A stretch of 64,000 nt of DNA, taken from assembly GCA_945876385.1 (NCBI GenBank), contig CAMCNU010000002.1, positions 1 through 64,000 on the forward strand, in the 5' to 3' direction. Position 1 is the first letter of the stretch, and each line of letters starts with the position of its first letter. Shown here piece by piece: positions 52,656 to 61,465 of the stretch. Under the pieces are notes generated by a model. The model was not told the origin of the DNA. It ran no database searches and worked only from the letters and a program-made list of their open reading frames with translations. This DNA comes from an uncultured Veillonellaceae bacterium (GTDB lineage Bacteria; Bacillota; Negativicutes; Veillonellales; Negativicoccaceae). Both the position numbers and the translations under genes were made by a program.

Positions 52656-52732
52656 CGGGGCATGGCGCAGTTTGGTAGCGCGCTTGGTTCGGGACCAAGA
52701 GGTCGCAGGTTCAAATCCTGCTGCTCCGACCA
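52656..52732 (+). tRNA. tRNA-Pro (CGG anticodon)
   Basis: 77 nt including encoded CCA. Acceptor CGGGGCA/TGCTCCG, anticodon loop TTCGGGA flanked by CTTGG/CCAAG, T-arm GTTCAAATC. The anticodon CGG reads the proline codon CCG. Confidence 0.95.
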
Positions 52733-52741
52733 TTTTTATAG

Positions 52742-52815
<74 letters not shown>

Positions 52816-52825
52816 GATGCATACT

Positions 52826-52848
52826 ACGATGCCCCGGCATCGTTTTTT
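52826..52848 (+). terminator. Terminator of the tRNA operon
   Basis: ACGATGCC/GGCATCGT stem with a CC loop followed by TTTTT. Confidence 0.85.
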
Positions 52849-52871
52849 ATTGCATGCAATATGGCATACAA

Positions 52872-53122
52872 TGGTGCGAGACAGTATCTTATCGTCGCAC
52901 CAACACTGTACGGCAAGCGCTTCCGACCGACATCGACCGCCGGCCCCGCTGCCGCAAAACCGCTCGCCGAACCGCACCGTAGCGGGCAACATGATGACAG
53001 TAGTCGCGTCCGCCCGCGCCGTGTGCACGCCGGTGCCGCACATGCGGACACAACGCATCGTATCAGCGTCGTCACATGCCTTGCCGGCAACCAAAAACCG
53101 CACCCGTAGGGGTGCGGTTTTT
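52872..53122 (+). other. Gene-free interval with inverted repeat and terminator (possible small RNA)
   Basis: A TACAAT-like element at about 52868 is followed by a perfect 8-bp inverted repeat TGGTGCGA/TCGCACCA (52872-52879 and 52895-52902). The interval ends in a terminator that works on both strands. Open frames here have no ribosome sites or recognisable motifs. A short noncoding transcript is possible but unproven; it may equally be spacer. Confidence 0.25.
53093..53122. terminator. Bidirectional terminator downstream of the malic enzyme gene
   Basis: AAAAACCGCACCC/GGGTGCGGTTTTT around a short loop; about 60 nt past the malic enzyme stop on the minus strand. Confidence 0.85.
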
Positions 53123-53183
53123 CTATTTCCTGATTGCACAGCATCTATTGATCGGTGATAGCGCCGACATCATGACGCGTTGT

Positions 53184-54383
53184 TCAGTCGCGATACTGCT
53201 TCGGCAGCTCGGCGACGCGGGCGACGCCGCTCTTCATGGCGGCTTGGGCGACGGCTTTGGCCACCGTATGCGGTACTCGCGGATCGAAGACGTCGATGAC
53301 GACGTTGTCCGCGGCGAGTTCTTCGTCGCTGATGAGATGCGCCAACGCATGCGCGGCGGCGAGTTTCATGTCCATGTTAATCGCCCGTGCCTGTACGTCG
53401 AGCGCCCCGCGGAAGAGTCCGGGGAATACGCTGGAGTTGTTGACCTGGTTGGGCATGTCGCTGCGCCCCGTGCCGCAGACGGCGACGCCGGCGGCAATAG
53501 CTTCGTCATACATGATTTCCGGTACGGGGTTCGCCATGGCAAAGACGATGCTGTCCTTGGCGAGGAGTTTCATGTCTTCCGGCGTGAATGCGCCCGCGCG
53601 CGACGCGCCGAGCAATACATCCGCCCCCGTAATCGCGTCGTGATAGTCGCCTTGGCGATCCTCCGGATTGATCCGACGGACGATGTCGGCTTGCACGCGG
53701 TTCAGCCGGCTGCTGCCGCTGTGCATGATGCCCTTGCTGTTGAGCATCTTGATGTGGCGCGCGCCCGCCGCCCAGAGCAGATTCACGATGGCCGTACCGG
53801 CCGCGCCGGCACCGTTCATGACGATGTTTGCCGTCGCGATGTCTTTCTTCACATAGCGCAACGCACCGAGCACCGCCGCCACCGCCGCAATCGCCGTGCC
53901 GTGCTGGTCGTCATGAAAGACGGGGATATCGAGCCGTTCGATGAGTTCGTCTTCGATATCATAGCAGAGCGGCGATTCGATATCTTCCAAATTAATCCCC
54001 GCATAGTTCTTCGCCAGCAGTTCGACCGTGCGAATGAATTCGTCCTTGTCTTCCGTGTCGATGACGACGGGCAAGGCGTCAATATCGGCAAAGCGTTTGT
54101 AAATGGCGCATTTGCCTTCCATGACGGGCATCGCGGCGGCCGCCCCGATATTGCCGAGGCCGAGGACGCGCGTACCGTTGGAAATGACGGCGACGACATT
54201 ACCGCGCAAAGTCAAGTCAAACGACAAATCTTCCTTCTCTTTAATATGCAGACACGGCTCGGCCACGCCGGGCGTGTACGCCACCGCCAAGTCGTGGCGA
54301 TTATCCATCGCGACTTTCAGCGTCGTGCTCAAAATCCCGCGATGGGCCTTGCGCAATGCGATTGATTCCTGTTTCAAATCCAT
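53184..54383 (-). CDS. NAD(P)-dependent malic enzyme
   Basis: 399 residues, the short bacterial type without the phosphotransacetylase-like domain. Catalytic Tyr in AVAYTPGVAEPCL, Lys in MEGKCAIYKRFADIDALPVV, divalent-metal block NLEDIESPLCYDIEDEL and FHDDQHGTA, and the Rossmann loop IVMNGAGAAGTAIVNLL. It decarboxylates malate to pyruvate in the cytoplasm, a common step in lactate- or dicarboxylate-using anaerobes. Stand-alone or first of the downstream transcript; 15 nt after speD. Confidence 0.95.
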   Translation of the reverse strand: MDLKQESIALRKAHRGILSTTLKVAMDNRHDLAVAYTPGVAEPCLHIKEKEDLSFDLTLRGNVVAVISNGTRVLGLGNIGAAAAMPVMEGKCAIYKRFADIDALPVVIDTEDKDEFIRTVELLAKNYAGINLEDIESPLCYDIEDELIERLDIPVFHDDQHGTAIAAVAAVLGALRYVKKDIATANIVMNGAGAAGTAIVNLLWAAGARHIKMLNSKGIMHSGSSRLNRVQADIVRRINPEDRQGDYHDAITGADVLLGASRAGAFTPEDMKLLAKDSIVFAMANPVPEIMYDEAIAAGVAVCGTGRSDMPNQVNNSSVFPGLFRGALDVQARAINMDMKLAAAHALAHLISDEELAADNVVIDVFDPRVPHTVAKAVAQAAMKSGVARVAELPKQYRD

Positions 54384-54398
54384 ATCGGATTCCCCCTT

Positions 54399-55184
54399 TT
54401 AGACATCCTTCACTGTCGGCAGGTTTCTGCCGTAAAAAATTTCCGCCATCTCCTGTTTCAGCAAGCGGCGAATCCGTGACCTGTCGGTCGCGGACAGCTC
54501 GGCTTCCGTGACGTCAAACAGATAATCGTTCAAGTCAAATTCACGCAGCATCATCTTCGTATGAAAAATATTTTCCTGATAGACATTGACGTCAACAATA
54601 TTATAATCGCGCCGCAACGCCGCCGCAATATAGTGCTGAATGGAATTCATCCGATGGTCGATGTAAATTTTCTTGCCGCTGACTTCGCGGGTAAAACCGC
54701 GCACCCGGTAATCGATGATGGCGATATCGGTTTCAAAGCGTTGGAGCAGGAAATTCAGCGCATTGAGCGGCGAGATTTCCCCGCAGGTCGACACGTCGAT
54801 ATCCGCCCGAAAGGTGCATATCCCGTGGTGCGGGTGCTTCTCCGGATAGGTATGGACGGTGATGTGGCTCTTGTCCAAATGCATGACGACGTCTTCTTTT
54901 TCCGGTTCGGGGCGGCCTTCGGCGATGAGCATGGTCACACTCGCCCCCTGCGGCTCGTAGTCCTGCGCCGCGATATTGAGGATGTGCGCGCCGATGATGT
55001 CCGCGACCTCTTGCAGTGTCGCCGTCAGCCGCTCGGCACTGTACACCTCGTCGATATACTCCAAATACGCCTGCTGATGCGCGGGCGTCTTGGCATAGGA
55101 TACGTCATACATATTAAAACTGAGCGTTTTCGTCAAATTGTTGAAGCCGTAGAGCTTGAGCTTACGCGGTTTTACCGATGTCAA
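54399..55184 (-). CDS. speD: S-adenosylmethionine decarboxylase proenzyme
   Basis: 261 residues, E. coli-type. Start is TTG: similarity to SpeD ([20 protein letters not shown]) begins within a few residues of it and no ATG precedes that block; a GGGGGG-containing site lies upstream. The self-cleavage site is [13 protein letters not shown], where the Ser becomes the pyruvoyl group; the catalytic Cys is in [18 protein letters not shown]. Supplies decarboxylated AdoMet for spermidine. No speE neighbour. Confidence 0.94.
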   Translation of the reverse strand: MTSVKPRKLKLYGFNNLTKTLSFNMYDVSYAKTPAHQQAYLEYIDEVYSAERLTATLQEVADIIGAHILNIAAQDYEPQGASVTMLIAEGRPEPEKEDVVMHLDKSHITVHTYPEKHPHHGICTFRADIDVSTCGEISPLNALNFLLQRFETDIAIIDYRVRGFTREVSGKKIYIDHRMNSIQHYIAAALRRDYNIVDVNVYQENIFHTKMMLREFDLNDYLFDVTEAELSATDRSRIRRLLKQEMAEIFYGRNLPTVKDV

Positions 55185-55217
55185 TCCGATCCCCCCTTTA
55201 CGTCCTGTCGCGGCATG

Positions 55218-56561
55218 TCAGTCGGCCGGCGCGCCGTCACGCGCTTCGATTTTGGCCAGCAGCTGCCGCAATGCCTCCCCGCGATGACTGATGCGGTTCT
55301 TTTCGTCCAAATCGATTTCGGCCATGGTACAACCGCGGTCGTCCAGCCAAAAATGCGGGTCATAACCGAATCCGCCCGTCCCCTGCGGCGTATCGACGAT
55401 GCGTCCGCTGCAGCGGCCCGTGCCGGTGAGTGCGTGTCCGTCCGGCCACACCAGCGCCAGCGCACATTCATAATGCGCCGTCCGCTCCTCGGGCGGGACA
55501 TCCGCCAGCGCCGCCACGAGTTTGCGGTTGTTCGCCGCATCGTCGCCGTGCACACCCGCATAGCGCGCGGAGTAAATCCCCGGCGCGCCGCCGAGTGCAT
55601 CGACGACCAGTCCCGAATCGTCCGCCAAGGCGGGCAATCCCGTTTCTTGCATATAGTAAGTCGCTTTGAGGCGGGCGTTTTCCGCAAATGTCGTGCCCGT
55701 CTCTTCCGGTTCGGGGATGGCGGTGAGCTCGGCGATCGGGATGCCCGCATAGCCGACCGTTGCCAGCGCCGCCTGAAATTCGCGGATTTTCCCGGCATTG
55801 TGCGTCGCCAGGATAATCGCCGTATCCGCCTTGCTCCCGACGAGGTCGGCCAATTCGCCGAGCGCCTGCTGTTGTGCCGCCATCAATTCGCGAATGCCCG
55901 CCGCACCGTAGTCGAGCATTTGCGTAAGCTCCGCGCGGGAAAAAGTCGTCCCTTCGCCTGTACCCTGTATCTCGGCCAGTGTACCGTCGCCGAGCATGAC
56001 GATATTGACATCGGCATCGGCGGCGCTGTCTTCGTCATAGCACAGGTCGAGCAGTATCTCTCCGCCGACCTTGCCGACGCTCACCGCCGCACAATACTCG
56101 CGCACGGGGAACAGGCCTTCGCCGTCCCAGCGCGACGCAATCGCCTGCACCAGTGCGACGTACGCCCCCGTAATCGAGGCCGTGCGCGTCCCGCCGTCCG
56201 CCTGCAGCACATCGCAATCGAGGACAATCGAGCATTCCCCCAACGCCTGCAAATCCACCGCCGCCCGAAGCGAGCGACCGATGAGCCGCTGAATCTCCTG
56301 CGTCCGTCCCGATTGCTTGCCGCGTGCCGCCTCCCGCGCGGTACGGTCCTGCGTCGAGCGCGGCAACAGTGAGTACTCCGCCGTCACCCAACCGCCGCCC
56401 TTGCCCCGCAGCCAGCCCGGCACCTTCGGCTGAATCGTCGCCGTACAGAGCACCCGTGTGTCGCCCATGCTGATGAGCGCCGAGCCTTCCGCATATTTAT
56501 TCACTCCGACCTGAATCTCGACCGGCCGGATTTGCCCGTGTCCTCGTCCGTTTGCCCGCAT
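55218..56561 (-). CDS. rph: Bifunctional RNase PH / XTP-dITP pyrophosphatase
   Basis: 447 residues from [20 protein letters not shown] (GGGGGAG upstream). Residues 1-240: RNase PH ([60 protein letters not shown]), trimming tRNA 3' ends. Residues about 250-447: RdgB/HAM1 domain ([58 protein letters not shown]) that removes non-canonical purine triphosphates. The two are fused in one frame with a short linker; similar fusions are known in a few Firmicutes. Confidence 0.95.
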   Translation of the reverse strand: MRANGRGHGQIRPVEIQVGVNKYAEGSALISMGDTRVLCTATIQPKVPGWLRGKGGGWVTAEYSLLPRSTQDRTAREAARGKQSGRTQEIQRLIGRSLRAAVDLQALGECSIVLDCDVLQADGGTRTASITGAYVALVQAIASRWDGEGLFPVREYCAAVSVGKVGGEILLDLCYDEDSAADADVNIVMLGDGTLAEIQGTGEGTTFSRAELTQMLDYGAAGIRELMAAQQQALGELADLVGSKADTAIILATHNAGKIREFQAALATVGYAGIPIAELTAIPEPEETGTTFAENARLKATYYMQETGLPALADDSGLVVDALGGAPGIYSARYAGVHGDDAANNRKLVAALADVPPEERTAHYECALALVWPDGHALTGTGRCSGRIVDTPQGTGGFGYDPHFWLDDRGCTMAEIDLDEKNRISHRGEALRQLLAKIEARDGAPAD

Positions 56562-56575
56562 AGCTCCCCCTATCT

Positions 56576-57493
56576 TCAATCGTCGCCGATCATGCGCACT
56601 TCCGGTTCCAAATACACCCCGTGTGCCGCCATGATTTTCTCCTGTACCAATGCAATCAGTGCCTTGACATCGGCCGCCGTCGCCCCGTGGCGATTGATAA
56701 CGAAACCGGCATGACGCGTCGATACCTGCGCCCCGCCGACCGTCAATCCCTTCAGCCCCGTTTCGTCAATCAACGTCCCCGCAAAATACCCCGGCGGCCG
56801 CTTAAACGTCGAGCCGGCACTGGGGTATTCCAGCGGCTGCTTGTGTCGCCGCCGCGCCGTATAGTCGTCCATCCGCGCCCGAATGGCGGCGGCCTCGTCG
56901 GGTACCAGCACCATCGCCACCGACGTCACGAGGTCGCCCGTATCCTGAAACACACTGTGCCGATAGCCGAACGCCAATTCGCGCCCGCTGTACGAGACGC
57001 GCTCGCCCGTGCGGGTCACCGCCGTGACCTCGGTCACCACCGTACTCATCTCGCCGCCGTACGCGCCGGCATTCATCCAGACACCGCCGCCGAGCGTACC
57101 GGGTATCCCCACGGCAAATTCCAACCCCGACAATCCCTGCCGGGCGGCCAGCGTCGATACCCGTTGCATCCGGATACCGCCGCCTGCGCGCATCACCGTG
57201 CCGGAGACCGCAAGCGGCTGTGCCAGACGCCGCAGGCAAATCGTCACCCCGCGGATACCGCCGTCGCCCACCAGCACATTCGAACCGCCGCCGAGCACGG
57301 TCAACGGCTCGCCGGCCGCATGCACCGCCCGCAGGACATCGACCAGCTCGTCTTCGTCCGCCGGTTCGATATACACATCCGCCGGCCCGCCGATGGCAAA
57401 CGTCGTATGCCGCGCCATCGGCTCATCCGTGCGCACCGTGCCGCGCGTCACCGCCTGCGCAATCCGTACCTGCGCCGCCGACAGCGCGCTCAT
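56576..57493 (-). CDS. murB: UDP-N-acetylenolpyruvoylglucosamine reductase
   Basis: 305 residues, type IIa MurB. FAD-binding motifs [33 protein letters not shown] and [20 protein letters not shown]; catalytic Arg/Ser/Glu in [26 protein letters not shown] and the C-terminal [12 protein letters not shown]. It makes UDP-MurNAc for peptidoglycan. ATGA overlap with ylbF upstream. Confidence 0.96.
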   Translation of the reverse strand: MSALSAAQVRIAQAVTRGTVRTDEPMARHTTFAIGGPADVYIEPADEDELVDVLRAVHAAGEPLTVLGGGSNVLVGDGGIRGVTICLRRLAQPLAVSGTVMRAGGGIRMQRVSTLAARQGLSGLEFAVGIPGTLGGGVWMNAGAYGGEMSTVVTEVTAVTRTGERVSYSGRELAFGYRHSVFQDTGDLVTSVAMVLVPDEAAAIRARMDDYTARRRHKQPLEYPSAGSTFKRPPGYFAGTLIDETGLKGLTVGGAQVSTRHAGFVINRHGATAADVKALIALVQEKIMAAHGVYLEPEVRMIGDD

Positions 57494-57855
57494 TTACCGT
57501 CCGTCTCCTGCGCCTCAATATCCGGCATGCCGTCCTTTGTCGCATCACCGATGATTTTTTGAATATCGGCATAAATGACCTGCCAGCGGCCGAACGCATC
57601 GAGATATTCTTTCGCCGCGGCATTATTCTGCACCAATACCTGCAACTCCCGCCATTCATTCAGCACCGTCTCCTCGGGTGCCTTGCCCAACATTTGGCTA
57701 TACTGCATCTCCACCTGCAACGTCAAGTAGCGCGCAACCATCTTGGCCGTCGCGCCCTCGCCCGCCAATGCCGCCTTGGCCCGCACCAGCCGTTGCATTT
57801 CCGTACTTTGTGTCATCGCGCGCGCCAACCCGTGCGCCTCATCATACATGTTCAT
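57490..57855 (-). CDS. YlbF/YmcA family regulator
   Basis: 121 residues from MNMYDEAHGLARAMTQSTEM (AAAGGAG 6 nt upstream). Helical Com_YlbF domain with the pattern KMVARYLTLQVEMQYSQMLG and a C-terminal helix AKEYLDAFGRWQVIYADIQK. In Bacillus such proteins form a complex with RNase Y and steer mRNA processing, competence and biofilms. Overlaps trmL upstream by 14 nt and murB by 4 nt. Confidence 0.88.
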   Translation of the reverse strand: MNMYDEAHGLARAMTQSTEMQRLVRAKAALAGEGATAKMVARYLTLQVEMQYSQMLGKAPEETVLNEWRELQVLVQNNAAAKEYLDAFGRWQVIYADIQKIIGDATKDGMPDIEAQETDGK

Positions 57856-58345
57856 CGCCGTCTCCTTTCGGTATCTCGCCCTCCTGCCGCAATCCCGGGA
57901 ACCCCGTCTGCCGCAGCATCTCATACGAAATAATCGCCACCGCGTTACTCAAATTCAGCGACCGCGCTTCATCAATCATCGGAATGCGGATACACCGCTC
58001 CGGATGCGCCCTGAGGAGCTCCTCCGGCAATCCCTTTGTCTCCTTGCCGAACACCAGCACGTCATCTTCCCGGTACGTGACCGACGCATACGAGCGCCCG
58101 CCCTTCGTCGTCGCATACCAATACCGCGCCGTCGGCGGCAACGACGCCTCCAGTGCCTCGTAATTCGGGTGAATATGTAAATCGAGCAAGTCCCAGTAAT
58201 CCAGACCCGCCCGTTTCAAATACTTATCTTCCAGCGAAAACCCGAGCGGCTCGACCAAGTGCAGCGTCACATGATTCGCGGCGCACAAACGGGAAATATT
58301 CCCTGTATTGCCGGGGATTTCCGGCTCCACCAATACTACTTGCAT
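57842..58345 (-). CDS. trmL: tRNA (cytidine(34)-2'-O)-methyltransferase
   Basis: 167 residues. SPOUT-knot motifs: VLVEPEIPGNTGNISRLCAA, LVFGKETKGLPEELL, IRIPMIDEARSLNLSNAVAI (here in part). It methylates the wobble base of tRNA-Leu isoacceptors. First gene of the trmL-ylbF-murB-rph run. Confidence 0.94.
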   Translation of the reverse strand: MQVVLVEPEIPGNTGNISRLCAANHVTLHLVEPLGFSLEDKYLKRAGLDYWDLLDLHIHPNYEALEASLPPTARYWYATTKGGRSYASVTYREDDVLVFGKETKGLPEELLRAHPERCIRIPMIDEARSLNLSNAVAIISYEMLRQTGFPGLRQEGEIPKGDGDEHV

Positions 58346-58409
58346 AATCGCCTCCGTATACTATTTCATTGTATCACAGTCCTGCCGCTTTTGCCCATCT
58401 CCGCCATGT

Positions 58410-58433
58410 AAAAAAGCCCGCCGCCGCGGACTT
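58410..58433 (-). terminator. Terminator of yihY
   Basis: Minus strand AAGTCCGC/GCGGGCTT stem (one G-U) with GGCG loop, then TTTTTT, overlapping the stop codon. Confidence 0.8.
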
Positions 58434-59394
58434 ATTCACGATGTCGGTCCCGATAGGTCACCAGCCGTTCGCCGGGCAAATCGTAGACCAGTTTCATTTC
58501 GTTGCAGACGACAATGAGCTCGGCGCCCATGATGAGAATCAGCGACGTCAGATTGAACCAAATAAATAAAATCATCAACCCGACCAACGAACCGTACGTC
58601 GCGCCCATATTGGCGATATTGTTGACGTAAAAACTGTACGCCCCCGTCATTACCAGCCACAACAGCGTCGCCGCGCCCGACCCCGTCAGCGCAAACCGCC
58701 ACGGCAACCGCCGTTCACCGGCCCGCACGGGCCCCGGCGCGTAGCGGTAAAACACCGCAATGACGATGACCATCACCACAAACGGCACGAGATACTTCAC
58801 GACATCCCACAACGCCAAGAAATGATAATCCCCGCCGATAAATCCCGCCACCGCATGCACGATGGCATTGCCGAAGACCAGCACGCCGAGCGCGGTCAGC
58901 ATCGAACCGACGATCAGCAGCGTAAAGACGACGGATTTGAGCTTGACACGCCAATACGCCTGGCGATTTTTATCCGTATCAAATACCGTATCCATCGCCC
59001 GCACCAGTGTATCGACGCCTTTCGACGCCGACCACAGCGCCAGCACCATCGCCACCGACAGCACCGCCCCGCTCCGCGACTCGATAATCTGCACGATGAC
59101 CGGCCACAAAAACTCGCGCGTCTCCGCCGGCAAGTACGTCAGCAGCGCCACCAAATGGTCAATCTGCGTCGCCGCAAAGTACAGCACCATATTGAGCGCG
59201 ACAATCAGAAACGGCACCAACGCCAAAATCAGGTAATACGTCGCCTCCGCCGCCAGCGAGCCGACATCATGACGCATGTACCGCTCCACCAAGCCGCGGC
59301 AGAAAAAATACGTTTTGGAATGAATCCACCGTTGCACCCGCGGGTGCATTCGTAACCGCTGAAAAATACGGCTCACCTCCCAGTGTGATTTCAT
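58432..59394 (-). CDS. YihY/BrkB-family inner-membrane protein
   Basis: 320 residues from the ATG at 59394, about six helices. Motifs of the family: SLAAEATYYLILALVPFLIV, LWSASKGVDTLVRAMDTVFD, GPGPVRAGERRLPWRFAL-type loop (YAPGPVRAGERRLPWR) and the C-terminal GLMILFIWFNLTSLILIMGA. Function is unsettled (formerly called RNase BN). The start is uncertain: a TATAAT overlaps this ATG, and GGGAGGTGAG lies a few codons inside, so translation may begin later, possibly at the in-frame ATT near 59368. Confidence 0.85.
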   Translation of the reverse strand: MKSHWEVSRIFQRLRMHPRVQRWIHSKTYFFCRGLVERYMRHDVGSLAAEATYYLILALVPFLIVALNMVLYFAATQIDHLVALLTYLPAETREFLWPVIVQIIESRSGAVLSVAMVLALWSASKGVDTLVRAMDTVFDTDKNRQAYWRVKLKSVVFTLLIVGSMLTALGVLVFGNAIVHAVAGFIGGDYHFLALWDVVKYLVPFVVMVIVIAVFYRYAPGPVRAGERRLPWRFALTGSGAATLLWLVMTGAYSFYVNNIANMGATYGSLVGLMILFIWFNLTSLILIMGAELIVVCNEMKLVYDLPGERLVTYRDRHRE

Positions 59395-59423
59395 TATACC
59401 ATGGGTACACCGCGCTCGCTTGC

Positions 59424-59454
59424 CAAACGCAAACATCCGCCCGCAGGCGGATGT
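59424..59454 (-). terminator. Terminator of typA
   Basis: Minus strand ACATCCGCC/GGCGGATGT stem, TGCG loop, T-rich but interrupted tail (TTGCGTTTG). Confidence 0.65.
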
Positions 59455-59459
59455 CGGAC

Positions 59460-61277
59460 TTACTGATTATTTTTCTTCTTCATCGCTTTATAGCGTTCCT
59501 GCTTACTGAGGATGCGCTTGCGCAATCGAATCGACTTCGGCGTCACTTCCACCGTCTCATCGTCATTGATCCACTCCAGCGCCTCTTCCAACGAGAACCG
59601 GCGCGGCGGTGTCAGCCGTATCGCATCATCCGAACCGGACGCGCGCATATTCGACACGTGCTTTTTCTTGCACGGATTGACGTCCATGTCGTCCTCGCGC
59701 GCATTTTCGCCGACAATCATGCCCTCGTACACCTTTTCATTCGGCGCCAGGAACAGCGTCCCGCGCTCCTCGACATTCGCCAAACCGTACGCCGTCGTTT
59801 CGCCCGCTTCAAACGCCACCAGCGCCCCGCGTGTCCGCATCGGAATCGCCCCTTTGTACGGCGCGTACCCGTGGAATACATGGTACATGACCCCGTTGCC
59901 CTTCGTATTCGTCAAAAACTCATTACGGAATCCGATAAGCCCGCGCGCCGGAATGATGAACTCCATCCGCAGATACCCCGACAACTCCTGCATCCCGACG
60001 AGCTCCGCCTTGCGCGGGCCGAGACTCTCCATGACCGTCCCCATGAACTCCTGCGGCACGTCGATATTGAGCCGTTCCAACGGCTCGCACTTGTGACCGT
60101 TGATGGTTTTATAAATGACCGTCGGCTTGCCGACCTGCATTTCATACCCTTCACGACGCATCATCTCGATTAAAATCGACAAATGAAGCTCCCCGCGGCC
60201 GCTCACCTTGAACGCGTCGGCCGAATCCGTCTCCTCGACCTTCATCGCCACATTCGTCTGCACTTCCTTAAACAGACGCGCACGCAAATGACGGCTCGTG
60301 ACGAACTCGCCCTCTTGCCCCGCAAACGGGCTGTTATTGACCGCAAAGACCATCGACAACGTCGGCTCGTCGATATTAATCGCCGGCAACGCCTCCGGAT
60401 GCTCGGGATCGGTAATCGTCTCGCCGATATTGATATCCTTGAACCCGACCATCGCGACGATATCGCCCATATGCGCATCATTCGTATCCGTCCGTTGCAG
60501 ACCGCTGTACGTATAGAGCCGTCCCAGCTTGTCCTGGCGCAACCGATCGCCGTTCATAATCGCCACCTGCTGCCCCGCACGCACAAACCCGCGCACAATC
60601 CGGCCGATGGCAATCTTACCGACATAATCATCATAATCCAGCGTCGTCACCATAATCTGGAGCGGCGCCTCCATATCTCCCTCCGGCGCCGGAATCTCCT
60701 GAATCAGCGTCTGCATCAGCGGCTCGAGCGTCGTCGAATCGTCATCCATCGAGAGTTTCGCCACACCGGCACGCGCCGACGCGTAAATCACCGGGAAGTC
60801 GAGCTGATCGTCATCGGCATCCAGCTCGATAAACAAATCGAGAATCTCGCTCTCCACCTCCTTGACCCGCTGATCCGGACGGTCGATTTTATTAATCACG
60901 ACAATCGGCTTCAAATGCTGCTCCAGCGCCTTGCGCAAGACATACTTCGTCTGCGGCATCGGCCCCTCAAACGCATCCACCAACAGCACGACCCCGTCCA
61001 CCATATTCAAAATCCGTTCCACTTCGCCGCCGAAATCGGCATGCCCGGGCGTATCGACGATATTAATCTTCACCCCGTTGTACATGACTGCCGTATTCTT
61101 CGACAAAATCGTAATCCCGCGCTCGCGCTCCAAATCATTGGAATCCATGACCCGTTCCACGACCTTCTCATTGGCACGGAACACATGACTCTGGCGCAAC
61201 ATCGCATCCACCAACGTCGTTTTGCCGTGGTCGACGTGCGCAATAATCGCTACATTGCGGATATCATTTCGCTTCAT
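59460..61277 (-). CDS. typA: Translational GTPase TypA/BipA
   Basis: 605 residues from [20 protein letters not shown] (AAGGAG upstream; TATAAT near 61310). GTPase motifs: [40 protein letters not shown] and [12 protein letters not shown]-like domains follow, and the TypA-specific C-terminal domain with [20 protein letters not shown] and [19 protein letters not shown]. It binds ribosomes and helps assembly or translation under stress. Confidence 0.97.
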   Translation of the reverse strand: MKRNDIRNVAIIAHVDHGKTTLVDAMLRQSHVFRANEKVVERVMDSNDLERERGITILSKNTAVMYNGVKINIVDTPGHADFGGEVERILNMVDGVVLLVDAFEGPMPQTKYVLRKALEQHLKPIVVINKIDRPDQRVKEVESEILDLFIELDADDDQLDFPVIYASARAGVAKLSMDDDSTTLEPLMQTLIQEIPAPEGDMEAPLQIMVTTLDYDDYVGKIAIGRIVRGFVRAGQQVAIMNGDRLRQDKLGRLYTYSGLQRTDTNDAHMGDIVAMVGFKDINIGETITDPEHPEALPAINIDEPTLSMVFAVNNSPFAGQEGEFVTSRHLRARLFKEVQTNVAMKVEETDSADAFKVSGRGELHLSILIEMMRREGYEMQVGKPTVIYKTINGHKCEPLERLNIDVPQEFMGTVMESLGPRKAELVGMQELSGYLRMEFIIPARGLIGFRNEFLTNTKGNGVMYHVFHGYAPYKGAIPMRTRGALVAFEAGETTAYGLANVEERGTLFLAPNEKVYEGMIVGENAREDDMDVNPCKKKHVSNMRASGSDDAIRLTPPRRFSLEEALEWINDDETVEVTPKSIRLRKRILSKQERYKAMKKKNNQ

Positions 61278-61405
61278 AATCGTCTCCTTCAACTCACCTA
61301 CTAAACTGGATTATTATATCACATTTCCGCCTGATAATACACCCCGCGCGTAACCGCCGCATACATCATCATTGTATTCGCCGGCTAAAGCCGACACTCG
61401 CATAT

Positions 61406-61450
61406 AAAAATGCGCAGTCAGCCATTCCATCCGCGCCGACTGCGCATTTT
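61406..61450 (-). terminator. Terminator of the YadA-like adhesin gene
   Basis: Minus strand ATGCGCAGTC...GACTGCGCAT stem with a long loop, then TTTTT. Confidence 0.8.
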
Positions 61451-61465
61451 CTTACCTACCGCCTA

